In this document: positions 37,798-46,564 of the stretch, piece after piece
How the letters are laid out: each line of letters begins with the position of its first letter
Position numbering within the stretch: position 1 is the first letter of the stretch
From: an uncultured Alphaproteobacteria bacterium
GTDB taxonomy: Bacteria > Pseudomonadota > Alphaproteobacteria > HIMB59 > GCA-002718135
DNA length: 54,931 nt
Direction: 5' to 3'
Assembly (NCBI GenBank): GCA_902522865.1
Contig: CABYXC010000011.1
Coordinates: 1 to 54,931 of the forward strand
Notes under the pieces: model-generated
The model's input: the letters and a program-made list of their open reading frames with translations, nothing else
The model's database searches: none
Told to the model about the DNA's origin: nothing
Program-made: the position numbers and the translations under genes

Positions 37798-38953
37798 GTT
37801 CTCTTATATAAAAATTATAAAGTTATATCTATTTTTAATTCTAGTATGTTTTTTAAATTTATTTTCAACATCTTCTATTAGTCATGAAATCAAGCCATCT
37901 ATTGCAGATTTTACTTATGATGAAAGTTATTTGAATTTTAAAATAAGATTAAACGCTGAATTGATATTATCTAAAATTGATGCATCTACTGTTTCTAATA
38001 CAGACTCTTCATCACTAAGTGAGATTTATGATAAATTTAGAATTTTAAGCAAAAAAGACCTTGAAGAAATGTTTCAAAATTCTTGGAGTGAAATAAGTTC
38101 TAATATTGATATAAAAATTAATAATGAAACAAAGAAAATAAATTTAATTAAAACTGAAGTTGAAGATATAAAAAATTTTGAAATAAGTAGAGATACTCAT
38201 GTTTATTTTAGAGTTTTATTGGATGAAAATTCTGAACAATTTACATTTAGGTGGGTTAAAAACTACGGCTCAATTATTCTAAGAGAGAATAATAATAACA
38301 AATTAGAAGATGAATTAGTTACAGAATATTTGCAATCAGGAATTGAATCAAGTCAATTTTCATTCAAGGAAAATAATTTTAATAAAACATTTAATAGCTT
38401 CACAAAATTTTTTGTATTAGGAATTCAACATATAATTCCAAAAGGATTAGATCATATTTTATTCATATTTGGACTTTTTTTATTTTCATCATCTTTAAAA
38501 AAATTAATTTCTCAAATAACTATCTTTACTATTGCTCATTCAATTACCCTTATATTTGTTTCTTTATCTTTAATGAGAATCAATCCTCAAATTGTTGAAC
38601 CTATCATTGCACTTTCTATAGTTTATATAGGATTGGAAAATATTTTTAAAAAATATATAAGAGAATATTTAAGATATGTTGTAATTTTGTTTTTTGGATT
38701 ACTTCATGGTTTAGGATTTGCATTAGTTTTGAGTGATATAGGTTATAGGAGTACAGACTTATTTATAAATCTTGTATCTTTTAATATTGGTATTGAAGTT
38801 GCGCAAATATCTATAGTATTGGTTTTATATCTATTGATTGCTTTAAATTTTGCAAAAAATAAAAATTACAGAATCTTATTTCAAGTGCCATCATCATTAT
38901 TAATATCTAGTATTGGGTTATATTGGTTTTTTGAAAGAATTAATTTTTTTTAA
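37796..38953 (+). CDS. HupE/UreJ-like membrane protein with extracytoplasmic N-domain
   Basis: A 385-residue protein. A signal-like helix (about 5-25) ends in ISHE, followed by a soluble, probably periplasmic, domain of about 170 residues. From about 200 there are six to seven TM helices of the HupE/UreJ_2 type with the metal-ligand-like motif H212-x6-D219-H220 (HIIPKGLDHILF), His248 (IAHSIT) and LLHGLGFAL further on. HupE/UreJ proteins are thought to carry nickel or cobalt. Its ATG shares two bases with the start codon of the divergent DUF4198-like gene, so promoter and ribosome site must lie inside the neighbour. Confidence 0.8.
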   Translation: MFSYIKIIKLYLFLILVCFLNLFSTSSISHEIKPSIADFTYDESYLNFKIRLNAELILSKIDASTVSNTDSSSLSEIYDKFRILSKKDLEEMFQNSWSEISSNIDIKINNETKKINLIKTEVEDIKNFEISRDTHVYFRVLLDENSEQFTFRWVKNYGSIILRENNNNKLEDELVTEYLQSGIESSQFSFKENNFNKTFNSFTKFFVLGIQHIIPKGLDHILFIFGLFLFSSSLKKLISQITIFTIAHSITLIFVSLSLMRINPQIVEPIIALSIVYIGLENIFKKYIREYLRYVVILFFGLLHGLGFALVLSDIGYRSTDLFINLVSFNIGIEVAQISIVLVLYLLIALNFAKNKNYRILFQVPSSLLISSIGLYWFFERINFF

Positions 38954-39169
38954 TAATAGCTCATCAATCTAAATCAGCAAAATACCTTTAATTTAATAAA
39001 TGACTTCTTGAGCATAATTGGAGCAGTAAAAGATTAATTTTATTATATTCTTCATACTTTTCTCATGTTATAAAACTTAATTAAATAGTGAAATTAAACT
39101 CAAGTTTTTCTTAGTATAGCTAGGTAAATGGATCTATAAGGAAGAATATTACATTATGAATAAAATAAA
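38954..39169 (+). promoter_or_regulatory. Intergenic leader before tRNA-Ser, with a candidate extended -10
   Basis: This 216-nt gap is one of the longest in the window and holds no convincing gene. TGTTATAAA at 39066-39074 resembles an extended -10, with a weak TTCATA about 13 nt upstream of it. A transcript from there would carry the tRNA after an ~89-nt leader and continue into dapA. No terminator hairpin for the upstream hupE-like gene was seen. Confidence 0.35.
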
Positions 39170-39261
39170 GGAGAGATGGGTGAGTGGCTTAAACCACAGG
39201 TTTGCTAAACCTGCGAAGGGAGTAATCCCTTCCGAGGGTTCGAATCCCTCTCTCTCCGCCA
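39170..39261 (+). tRNA. tRNA-Ser (anticodon GCT)
   Basis: A complete 92-nt class II tRNA. The acceptor stem GGAGAGA pairs with TCTCTCC, followed by discriminator G and an encoded CCA (39259-39261). The anticodon stem CAGGT/ACCTG encloses the loop TTGCTAA with anticodon GCT at 39204-39206, reading AGC/AGU serine codons. The long variable arm (GAAGGG-AGTAAT-CCCTTC) and the T arm GAGGG-TTCGAAT-CCCTC are perfect. dapA starts 6 nt after CCA, so both are probably on one transcript. Confidence 0.98.
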
Positions 39262-39267
39262 ATTAAA

Positions 39268-40140
39268 ATGTTTAAGGGCAGTATACCAGCAGTCATTACT
39301 CCATTTGCTGGAGACAAAGTTGACTATGATTCATTGACTAGTGTATTAATTCACTTAATAGATAATGGATCTCATGGACTTGTTCCATGTGGAACAACTG
39401 GTGAGTCACCAACTTTATCACATGATGAACATAAAAAAATAATTGAAGAAACAATCAGAATTGCTGATAAAAGAGTTCCTGTTATTGCCGGCACTGGCTC
39501 AAACAATACTTTAGAAGCTCTAGAATATACAGATCATGCTGAAAATTCAGGAGCTGATGCTGCTCTTATTGTAACACCATATTATAACAAACCAACTCAA
39601 TCTGGATTATATGAGCATTTTAAAACAATAGCAGAAAAAACTAATATCCCTATAATCATATATAACATACCTGGAAGATCAATTGTTGATATGACTATTG
39701 AAACAATGATCGAATTATCAAAAATTAAGAACATTATTGGGGTAAAAGATGCAACAAATGATTTATTCAGACCATTACTTACTAGAAAAAAAATGCAAAA
39801 TAAATTTTGTTATCTATCTGGAGAAGATGGAACGGCATTAGCATACTTAGCGCAAGGAGGACATGGTTGTATTTCAGTGACTGCTAATGTAGCTCCAAAG
39901 TTATGTTCAGATATGCACTCTGCTTGGCAGGACGGAGATATTTCTAGGGCTCAAGAAATTAATCTTAAATTATCATCTTTACATAACGCATTATTTATCG
40001 AATCTAGTCCTGGTCCAGTAAAATATGCTGCCTCACTTCTAAATTTATGCAATAAAAATACAAGATTGCCACTATCGGAAATAAAAGATGAAACAAAACT
40101 AATAGTTAAAAGTTGTCTTAAAGAATTACAACTTTTATAA
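39268..40140 (+). CDS. dapA: 4-hydroxy-tetrahydrodipicolinate synthase
   Basis: Condenses pyruvate and aspartate semialdehyde toward lysine and meso-diaminopimelate. The 290-residue barrel has the Schiff-base Lys160 (IIGVKDAT), Tyr132 (IYNIPGR) and the GTTGESPTL loop. The start MFKGSIPAVITPF is canonical, yet it lies only 6 nt beyond the CCA of tRNA-Ser. The mRNA is therefore leaderless or nearly so after tRNA processing. It is followed directly by smpB. Confidence 0.97.
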   Translation: MFKGSIPAVITPFAGDKVDYDSLTSVLIHLIDNGSHGLVPCGTTGESPTLSHDEHKKIIEETIRIADKRVPVIAGTGSNNTLEALEYTDHAENSGADAALIVTPYYNKPTQSGLYEHFKTIAEKTNIPIIIYNIPGRSIVDMTIETMIELSKIKNIIGVKDATNDLFRPLLTRKKMQNKFCYLSGEDGTALAYLAQGGHGCISVTANVAPKLCSDMHSAWQDGDISRAQEINLKLSSLHNALFIESSPGPVKYAASLLNLCNKNTRLPLSEIKDETKLIVKSCLKELQLL

Positions 40141-40584
40141 ATGAAAATAATTGCCACAAATAACAGGGCTAACTTTAATTATTCAATATCAAATAAAATA
40201 GAAGCTGGTATTGTATTAACTGGATCTGAAGTTAAATCACTTCGAATTAATACAGGATCTATTCGAGGTTCATATATAATAGAAGAAAAAGGTGAGCTAT
40301 GGATTTCAAACTCTTTTATAAAGAAATATGAAAATTCTACTGATAATAATTACGATCCAAGTAGAAATAGAAAGTTATTAGTTACAAAAAAAGAATTTAA
40401 CAAAATATCTGGATTTATCAAACAAGGTGGCTTATCAATAATACCGCTATCTTTATACTTCTCAGATAAAGGTTTTGCTAAGCTCTCTTGCGGAATTGCT
40501 AAAGGTAAGAAAAAAATAGACAAAAGAGAATCAATTAAACAAAGGGATTGGAATATTAAAAAGCAAAGATTGCTTAAAAAATAA
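40141..40584 (+). CDS. smpB: SsrA (tmRNA)-binding protein SmpB
   Basis: Partner of tmRNA in trans-translation rescue of stalled ribosomes. The 147-residue OB-fold protein has the N-terminal [25 protein letters not shown], and RKLLVTKKE. The C-terminal tail with [15 protein letters not shown] is the conserved DKR...W-type element that inserts in the mRNA channel. It begins immediately after the dapA stop. The tmRNA gene itself is not in this window. Confidence 0.97.
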   Translation: MKIIATNNRANFNYSISNKIEAGIVLTGSEVKSLRINTGSIRGSYIIEEKGELWISNSFIKKYENSTDNNYDPSRNRKLLVTKKEFNKISGFIKQGGLSIIPLSLYFSDKGFAKLSCGIAKGKKKIDKRESIKQRDWNIKKQRLLKK

Positions 40585-40625
40585 TTAACTATTTACTTTT
40601 AAAAATTGATCTCTATAAGCCCCAT

Positions 40626-41045
40626 ATGGCAAGGATAACTGTTGAAGATTGTATTGATAAATTTTCAAGTAGATTTGAATTAGTTTTAGTAGCTTCGAAT
40701 AGAGCTAGAAAATTATATTCAGGAGAAAACCCAACAGTAGAAATTGATAATGATAAAAATACTGTGATCGCCCTAAGGGAGATAGCCGAAGAAACTATAA
40801 CTACAGAACAATTAAAAAATGATTTAATTGTAGAATATCAAACTAATACTTTTAGTGAAGATGAAGATATAAATGAAATAGAAGACAATAGTGATGAAAG
40901 TCAACTGGATTCAAATGAGATTAAAAACATTGATTCAGATCAAGTTGAAGAAATTCATGAACAACAAACAGAAGAAATAAATATTGAAACCTCACAAGAT
41001 AATACAGAAAATTCATCAGATGATGATAAATCGCGAGATTTATAA
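40626..41045 (+). CDS. rpoZ: RNA polymerase omega subunit with long acidic tail
   Basis: Stabilises the beta' subunit of RNA polymerase. The first ~75 residues are a standard omega fold ([37 protein letters not shown]). The last ~62 residues (78-139) form a low-complexity acidic tail rich in Asp, Glu, Asn and Ser, with no predicted structure. E. coli omega has 91 residues, so the tail roughly accounts for the excess. The rpoZ-spoT order is conserved in Proteobacteria, in agreement with a link between omega and ppGpp. Confidence 0.94.
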   Translation: MARITVEDCIDKFSSRFELVLVASNRARKLYSGENPTVEIDNDKNTVIALREIAEETITTEQLKNDLIVEYQTNTFSEDEDINEIEDNSDESQLDSNEIKNIDSDQVEEIHEQQTEEINIETSQDNTENSSDDDKSRDL

Positions 41046-41088
41046 TAAAATTAAATTTTAATTAAAGTAAATAATTCAAAAATTATTT

Positions 41089-43212
41089 ATGACTAAAGAA
41101 ATTCATAAGGAGTTAGATTTAATAACTTCATATCTTAATACAGAAGAAAAAGATAAAGTAAAACACGCTCTTAAGTTAAGTGAGGAAGCTCACGGAAATC
41201 AATTAAGAATATCTGGAGATCCTTTTATAACTCATCCGTTAGAAGTTGCAAAAATTTTGACATCAATTAAATTAGATGCTGACTCTATAGTTGCTGGACT
41301 CCTTCACGATACCTTGGAAGACACAAATTTAAATATAGAAGAAATAAACAAAAATTTTGGGAATCAAATAGTAGAACTTGTTGATGGATTAACAAAAATA
41401 AATAAATTTTCATTAAAAGTAAACAATCAAAAATTTGGAGAAAATTATAAAAAATTAATTTTAGCTACAACAAAAGATTTAAGGGTGATTTTGGTAAAAT
41501 TAGCTGATCGACTTCATAACATGAGAACTATACAATTCATTAAAGACAATAATAAAAAAACTAAAATTGCAATGGAGACTTTGGAGGTTTTTGCTCCTTT
41601 AGCCCAACGCTTAGGCATGAAAGAATGGCAGGATGAATTAGAGGATATTTCGTTTGAAATAATTAATCCAGATGCAAAAAAAACAATTGAAGAAAGATTG
41701 GAATATTTAAAATCAAAAGATGATAATATCGTTGATGAAATTAGATATGAACTAAAAAATATTTTTTTTCAAGAGGATCTATTTTGTAAAGTAGAAGGGA
41801 GAATTAAAACTCCGTATTCAATATGGAATAAAATTAAAAATAACAATATTTCCTTTGAGCAACTATCAGATATTATGGCATTTAGGATAATCACTAACTC
41901 AACTAGAGAATGTTATCGATGTTTAGGCATAATCCATAGACATTATCCATACATTCAAGGCAGATTTAAAGATTTTATTTCATCACCTAAATCAAATGGA
42001 TATAGAGCTCTCCACACATCAGTAATGGGACCAAAAAATAAAAAAATTGAAATTCAATTTCGCTCAAATATAATGGATCAAATTGCTGATTTTGGTGTTG
42101 CGTCTCATTGGAAATATAAAGATCCAAAAAAAATAAAAGAGAAAGATGCTAAGGAATATAAGTGGGTATATGATTTAGTTGATTCTATGAACTCTTCAGC
42201 TTCTCAGGATGAATTAATTCAAAATTCAAAATTAAAAGTATTTCAGAATGATATTTATGTTTTCACCCCTAAAGGCGATCTTGTAGAATTACCAAAAAAT
42301 GCGACACCTGTAGATTTTGCATATGCAATACATAGTCAAATTGGCGATAAATGTGTAGGTGCTAAAATTAATGATAAATTGCAACCATTGAAAACAATTT
42401 TAAAAAATGGTGATCAAATAGAAATTATTACATCAGAAACTTCGCAACCATCACCTTTATGGCAAAGATTTGCAGTAACTACAAAAGTTAAATCTCAGTT
42501 AAGAAGATTTTTTAGGTTTAAAAAGAAAGAAGAGCATATAATTTTTGGCAGGGAAATATTAATAAATTATTTTCAAAAAGAAAATTATGAATTCAATCAA
42601 AAAATCGAAAAAAAAATACTTGCTGATTTAAATTATAAATCAATAGATGATGTATATGCTTCAATAGGATCAGGAGAAATTACAGCACTTTCGGTAATAA
42701 AAAAAATTTATCCTGAATATAATTATATTCCAGTTTCTAAGTTTAATGATAACATTCAAAATCCCATAAAGTTAAAAGGATTGACTGCTGGAATGTCCTA
42801 TCATCTCGCTGGGTGTTGTTCTCCATTGAAAGGTGATAGTATCGTGGGCATAGTAACTGCAGGAATAGGTGTTGCTGTTCATACGCTTGATTGTGACACT
42901 CTCACTTCATATCAAGATACACCAGATAGATGGTTAAATATTTCCTGGGATAATCAAAATAATTTAGATATAGTATCAAATTCAAGAATTGTTGTTGTAT
43001 TGTTTAATAAACCAGGGAGTCTTGGAAAGGTTACGACTGTTATTGCAAAAAATAATGGTAATATATCAAACATTCTTTTTTCAATTAGGAAACCTGATTT
43101 TTTTGAAATTATAATAGACATTGAAGTTAGAGACGCTAATCATTTACAAAATATTATCGCAGCATTAAGAATGGAGAAAGAAGTCTCTTCTTTAGAAAGA
43201 TTAAAAGGCTAA
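41089..43212 (+). CDS. spoT: Bifunctional (p)ppGpp synthase/hydrolase
   Basis: The 707-residue Rel/Spo homolog controls the stringent response. The N-terminal HD hydrolase is intact (H49, and H73-D74 in GLLHDTLEDT). The synthetase domain follows (GRIKTPYSIWNKI, DIMAFRI, SNGYRALHTSV). Next come TGS (DIYVFTPKGDLVELP, about 385-450), a zinc-finger-like segment with CCSPLKGD near 575, and a C-terminal ACT domain (about 640-705). Both catalytic halves appear functional. It is followed by acpS after 2 nt. Confidence 0.96.
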   Translation: MTKEIHKELDLITSYLNTEEKDKVKHALKLSEEAHGNQLRISGDPFITHPLEVAKILTSIKLDADSIVAGLLHDTLEDTNLNIEEINKNFGNQIVELVDGLTKINKFSLKVNNQKFGENYKKLILATTKDLRVILVKLADRLHNMRTIQFIKDNNKKTKIAMETLEVFAPLAQRLGMKEWQDELEDISFEIINPDAKKTIEERLEYLKSKDDNIVDEIRYELKNIFFQEDLFCKVEGRIKTPYSIWNKIKNNNISFEQLSDIMAFRIITNSTRECYRCLGIIHRHYPYIQGRFKDFISSPKSNGYRALHTSVMGPKNKKIEIQFRSNIMDQIADFGVASHWKYKDPKKIKEKDAKEYKWVYDLVDSMNSSASQDELIQNSKLKVFQNDIYVFTPKGDLVELPKNATPVDFAYAIHSQIGDKCVGAKINDKLQPLKTILKNGDQIEIITSETSQPSPLWQRFAVTTKVKSQLRRFFRFKKKEEHIIFGREILINYFQKENYEFNQKIEKKILADLNYKSIDDVYASIGSGEITALSVIKKIYPEYNYIPVSKFNDNIQNPIKLKGLTAGMSYHLAGCCSPLKGDSIVGIVTAGIGVAVHTLDCDTLTSYQDTPDRWLNISWDNQNNLDIVSNSRIVVVLFNKPGSLGKVTTVIAKNNGNISNILFSIRKPDFFEIIIDIEVRDANHLQNIIAALRMEKEVSSLERLKG

Positions 43213-43214
43213 AA

Positions 43215-43601
43215 ATGATTTATGGAAATGGAATAGATATTATTAATATTAACAGAATAAGAAGAGTAATTAATAAATATGGAAATAAATTTAAAAAAAG
43301 ATGTTTTAGTATTTCTGAAATACAAAGATCAGAGAAAAGATTGAATTTGGTTGAATCGTATGCAAAAAGATATGCTGCTAAGGAAGCCTGTGCTAAAGCA
43401 TTAGGCACAGGTTTAGCTAGAGGTGTATTTTGGAAAGATATTGAGGTTGTTAATAACGAATATGGTAAACCATTCATTCAACTTCATGGTAGAGCAAAAG
43501 ATATTTTAAAAAATATGAATAAAAAATCAAATCCACAAATAGAAGTATCACTTTCTGATGAAAAAAAATATGCAATAGCAAATGTTACAATCTATGATTA
43601 A
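43215..43601 (+). CDS. acpS: Holo-acyl-carrier-protein synthase
   Basis: Transfers 4'-phosphopantetheine from CoA to ACP. The 128 residues have Asp8 in GNGIDIININR and Glu in RYAAKEACAKALGTG, the two Mg ligands. The C-terminal strand (VSLSDEKKYAIANVTI) is typical, with SDEKKY in place of the more usual SHDxxY. It lies between spoT and lepB; lepB starts inside its last codons. Confidence 0.95.
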   Translation: MIYGNGIDIININRIRRVINKYGNKFKKRCFSISEIQRSEKRLNLVESYAKRYAAKEACAKALGTGLARGVFWKDIEVVNNEYGKPFIQLHGRAKDILKNMNKKSNPQIEVSLSDEKKYAIANVTIYD

Positions 43602-44328
43602 AGCAAAAAAAAGCAGTCTTTTTGGTAATTTGAAATCGATACTTATAGCAATTTTTGTAGCTTTATTAATTAGATCATTTATATTTGAGCCATTCAATAT
43701 TCCATCGGGATCCATGAAACCCAATCTTCTTGTCGGAGATTTTATTTTTGTTTCAAAATATTCATATGGTTTTTCAAAACATTCTCTTCCATTTTCAATA
43801 CCTTTAATACCTGGAAAAATTTTTTCAAATACTCCTGATAGAGGAGATGTGGTAGTTTTTAAAACTCCCGAGAATAACAGAACTGATTATATTAAAAGAA
43901 TAATTGGTCTACCTGGCGATAAAATAGAAATTAAAAATGGCATTATCTTTATTAATGGATCAGAAATTTTAAGAAAAAAATTAAATGATTTTATAGATAC
44001 AGATAATAAAACTAGTAATAAAAGAGTTAGAATGTTTAACGAATTTTTTTTCAATAAACAGGTAAATATACTTGATATAACAGACAATGGTATAGCGGAT
44101 AATACTCAGTTATTTAATGTTCCCGAAAATCATTTTTTTGTAATGGGTGATAATAGAGATAATTCTCAAGATAGTAGATTTATTAATACAGTTGGTTTCA
44201 TTCCTTTTGAAAATTTAGTTGGTAAAGCTCAATTTATTTTCTTTTCTTTAGAAAATTCAAGATTTTTACAGATATGGAAATGGCCAAATTCAATTAGATA
44301 TGAAAGAATTTTTCAAAAAATTCAATGA
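43594..44328 (+). CDS. lepB: Signal peptidase I
   Basis: Cleaves Sec and Tat signal peptides at the inner membrane. The start is placed at the ATG overlapping the acpS stop (8 nt), giving MIKAKKSSLFGN; an ATG 12 nt upstream is possible. The 244-residue protein has a TM anchor (about 12-30), the catalytic Ser in NIPSGSMKPNL, the catalytic Lys in YIKRIIGLPGD, and GDNRDNSQDSR near the C-terminus. The short form with one or two TM helices is normal. It overlaps rnc by 4 nt. Confidence 0.95.
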   Translation: MIKAKKSSLFGNLKSILIAIFVALLIRSFIFEPFNIPSGSMKPNLLVGDFIFVSKYSYGFSKHSLPFSIPLIPGKIFSNTPDRGDVVVFKTPENNRTDYIKRIIGLPGDKIEIKNGIIFINGSEILRKKLNDFIDTDNKTSNKRVRMFNEFFFNKQVNILDITDNGIADNTQLFNVPENHFFVMGDNRDNSQDSRFINTVGFIPFENLVGKAQFIFFSLENSRFLQIWKWPNSIRYERIFQKIQ

Positions 44329-45032
44329 TAGATAACAAAAAGCTCAATTTATTTGAAAAAAAGATAAATTATAAATTTAAAAATAATAAATTATTAATTC
44401 AATCCCTAACACATCCAAGTTTTTATTTAGAAAATGAAAAAAAAATTAACATTAATGAGTTTGAAAGATTTGAATTTTTAGGTGATCGAGTACTTGGATT
44501 AATAATAGCAAATTTATTATTTTCAAAATATAAAAAGTTTAATGAGGGTGATTTATCTAAAAAATATTCTTATTTAGTTCAAAAAAAATTTTTGTTTAAA
44601 ATTTCACAAGAACTGAAAATAGAAGATGTGCTTCAATATAATTTTAAGAAAAAAAATAATAGAATGTTAAATTCAATTTTTTCAGATTCAGTTGAATCAT
44701 TAATTGGAGCAATATTTATAGATGGGGGATATAATTCTTCATTTGATTTTATAAGTAAATTTTGGTCAAAATCTCTAGATATTGAAGTTTCTAAAACCTT
44801 AGACCCAAAAACATTATTGCAAGAAAAGTCACAACAACTTTATAAAAAACTTCCTGAATATAAATTAATCAAAAAAGAGGGACCGCCTCATTCACCCACA
44901 TTTACTGTTTCAGTAAAAGTTGTGGATTTGAATAAGATCAATTCAAAAGGTTCTTCAATAAGAGAGGCAGAGAGAAATGCTGCGGAAATTGCATTAAAAA
45001 AAATTAATGAAAAAAAAAATATTAAAAATTAG
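44325..45032 (+). CDS. rnc: Ribonuclease III
   Basis: Cuts double-stranded RNA in rRNA and mRNA processing. The 235-residue protein has the nuclease signature ERFEFLGDRVLG with E47, E50 and D54, and the second acidic pair in SDSVESLIGAIFIDGG. A dsRNA-binding domain (about 160-233) ends in AERNAAEIALKKI. It overlaps lepB by 4 nt and era by 26 nt, the standard lepB-rnc-era operon. Confidence 0.96.
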   Translation: MIDNKKLNLFEKKINYKFKNNKLLIQSLTHPSFYLENEKKININEFERFEFLGDRVLGLIIANLLFSKYKKFNEGDLSKKYSYLVQKKFLFKISQELKIEDVLQYNFKKKNNRMLNSIFSDSVESLIGAIFIDGGYNSSFDFISKFWSKSLDIEVSKTLDPKTLLQEKSQQLYKKLPEYKLIKKEGPPHSPTFTVSVKVVDLNKINSKGSSIREAERNAAEIALKKINEKKNIKN

Positions 45033-45864
45033 TCTTGTCGGTAAGACTAATGCAGGTAAATCAACTCTATTAAATAATCTTGTCGGAGAAAAAATTTCAA
45101 TAACAAATAAAAAAATTAATACCACTGAAGACTTTGTAATTGGTATTGTTAATATTAAAAATACTCAGTTTGTTCTATATGATACACCTGGTATTAGCTT
45201 TCTTAGAGATAATAAATCACAAAAAACTAAATTGAAAAAGAATTTATGGGAAGGCTTAAATCAATCAGATATTATTTTGTATATAATTGACTCTAAAAAA
45301 ATTGAATTAAATGATTTAAAAAATGACTTTCCTAAACTTTATGAATTAAAAAAAAATATTTCTATTATTTTTAATAAAACTGATTTGATAAAATCAGAAA
45401 GTTTACTTAAGCATATAAAATTAATTAAAGAAAAATATGAAATTGAAAAATTTTTAAATATTTCAGCTAAAAAAAAATTAGGTTTTGAAAATTTAATTGA
45501 TTATCTTTTACAAAAATCAAAATATGGAAGGTGGCTATATAAGAATGATGAAATCACAGATAAGGATGATATTTTTATCACCAATGAATGCACAAGAAAT
45601 GAGATACTATCATTAATTCATAAAGAAATTCCTTATAATATAGAAGTAACTAATAAAACTTTTAAATATTTAAAAAATGGACAACTAAAAATAAAGCAAG
45701 ATATTATTATTAAAAATGACAGATACAAAAAAATATTATTAGGTAGAAAAGGATATAAAATAAAAGATATTAGAATAAAAAGTCAAAAAGAAATTTCTAA
45801 TATTTTAGATGTAAAAACTCATCTTTATATCAATATTATATCATCCGATGCAAAAAAAATTTAA
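45007..45864 (+). CDS. era: GTPase Era
   Basis: Ribosome-biogenesis GTPase that binds 16S rRNA. The 285 residues contain G1 GKTNAGKST (12-20), G3 DTPG, G4 NKTD (about 119-122) and a C-terminal KH domain (about 200-280, with ILLGRKGYKIKDI as the GxxG-type loop). The start overlaps rnc by 26 nt. Ten consecutive A bases (45010-45019) follow the start codon, a site prone to slippage or sequencing error, but both overlapping frames read through correctly. Confidence 0.95.
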   Translation: MKKKILKISLVGKTNAGKSTLLNNLVGEKISITNKKINTTEDFVIGIVNIKNTQFVLYDTPGISFLRDNKSQKTKLKKNLWEGLNQSDIILYIIDSKKIELNDLKNDFPKLYELKKNISIIFNKTDLIKSESLLKHIKLIKEKYEIEKFLNISAKKKLGFENLIDYLLQKSKYGRWLYKNDEITDKDDIFITNECTRNEILSLIHKEIPYNIEVTNKTFKYLKNGQLKIKQDIIIKNDRYKKILLGRKGYKIKDIRIKSQKEISNILDVKTHLYINIISSDAKKI

Positions 45865-46564
45865 CGGAATACTTATACATTCAAAAGTTTTCAAAGATAA
45901 TGATCTATTAATTAAATTTTTATCAGATACGGATGAAGTATTCTCAGGCATTGTATATGGGGGATTTTCAAAAAATAAGAAAAATATAATGCAACTTGGT
46001 TTTTTTTTAAATTTGGATGTAACATACATTGGTAATCGTCCACCATCAATAAAAGCTGAATTATCAAAACCTTATTTATCAAGTGTTATTAATGATAAAT
46101 ATAAACTAAGCTGCCTACTTTCAGTTGTATCTTTAATTAATGCCTCAGTAATTGAAGGACAGAAAATAAACCAAATATATAAAATTTCTAAAGAGTTTTT
46201 AGAAATTATGATTAGTAAAAAAAAATGGTTAAATTTCTATTGTATCTACTTATTTGATTTACTTAAATATATTGGATACGAATTAGATTATGTAAACAAT
46301 AATAGATTAAAATATTTTGATACAGATACTTTAGAATTTAAAGAAAATTACTCAAACTATACTATTGATTTTCCTCACCATCTTTTTGTCAGCAATTCAA
46401 ATATTGCATTCGATTATAACTCTTTAAATAATTTTTTTAAAATTTTTGAAATTATTTTTATTAAAAATCATTTATCAAATTTAAATCATAAATTGCCAAA
46501 TCAGTATATTTTATTTAAGAAAAATATAATCAGTTTTTTAGAAAAGAATGAACAAAATAATTGA
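45848..46564 (+). CDS. recO: DNA repair protein RecO
   Basis: Helps RecR load RecA onto SSB-coated DNA. The 238-residue protein has the N-terminal OB-fold pattern (GILIHSKVFKDNDLLIKFLS, then a VYGGFSKNK turn) and a helical C-terminal domain with FDLLKYIGYEL near 137-147. No zinc-finger cysteines are visible. The protein is strongly diverged, as RecO often is, so era-recO-parC order adds weight. It overlaps era by 17 nt and parC by 17 nt. Confidence 0.85.
   Translation: MQKKFNGILIHSKVFKDNDLLIKFLSDTDEVFSGIVYGGFSKNKKNIMQLGFFLNLDVTYIGNRPPSIKAELSKPYLSSVINDKYKLSCLLSVVSLINASVIEGQKINQIYKISKEFLEIMISKKKWLNFYCIYLFDLLKYIGYELDYVNNNRLKYFDTDTLEFKENYSNYTIDFPHHLFVSNSNIAFDYNSLNNFFKIFEIIFIKNHLSNLNHKLPNQYILFKKNIISFLEKNEQNN

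Noticed and set aside
39156..39266. A 36-codon open frame running through tRNA-Ser and stopping just before dapA, with AAGGAAG upstream
   Set aside because: It is read entirely through the structured tRNA, and tRNA genes often leave short frames open by chance; a peptide or coupling role has no other support.
45010..45019. Run of ten A bases after the era start codon, possible slippage or frameshift site
   Set aside because: Both rnc and era frames are complete without any shift, so no recoding is needed.
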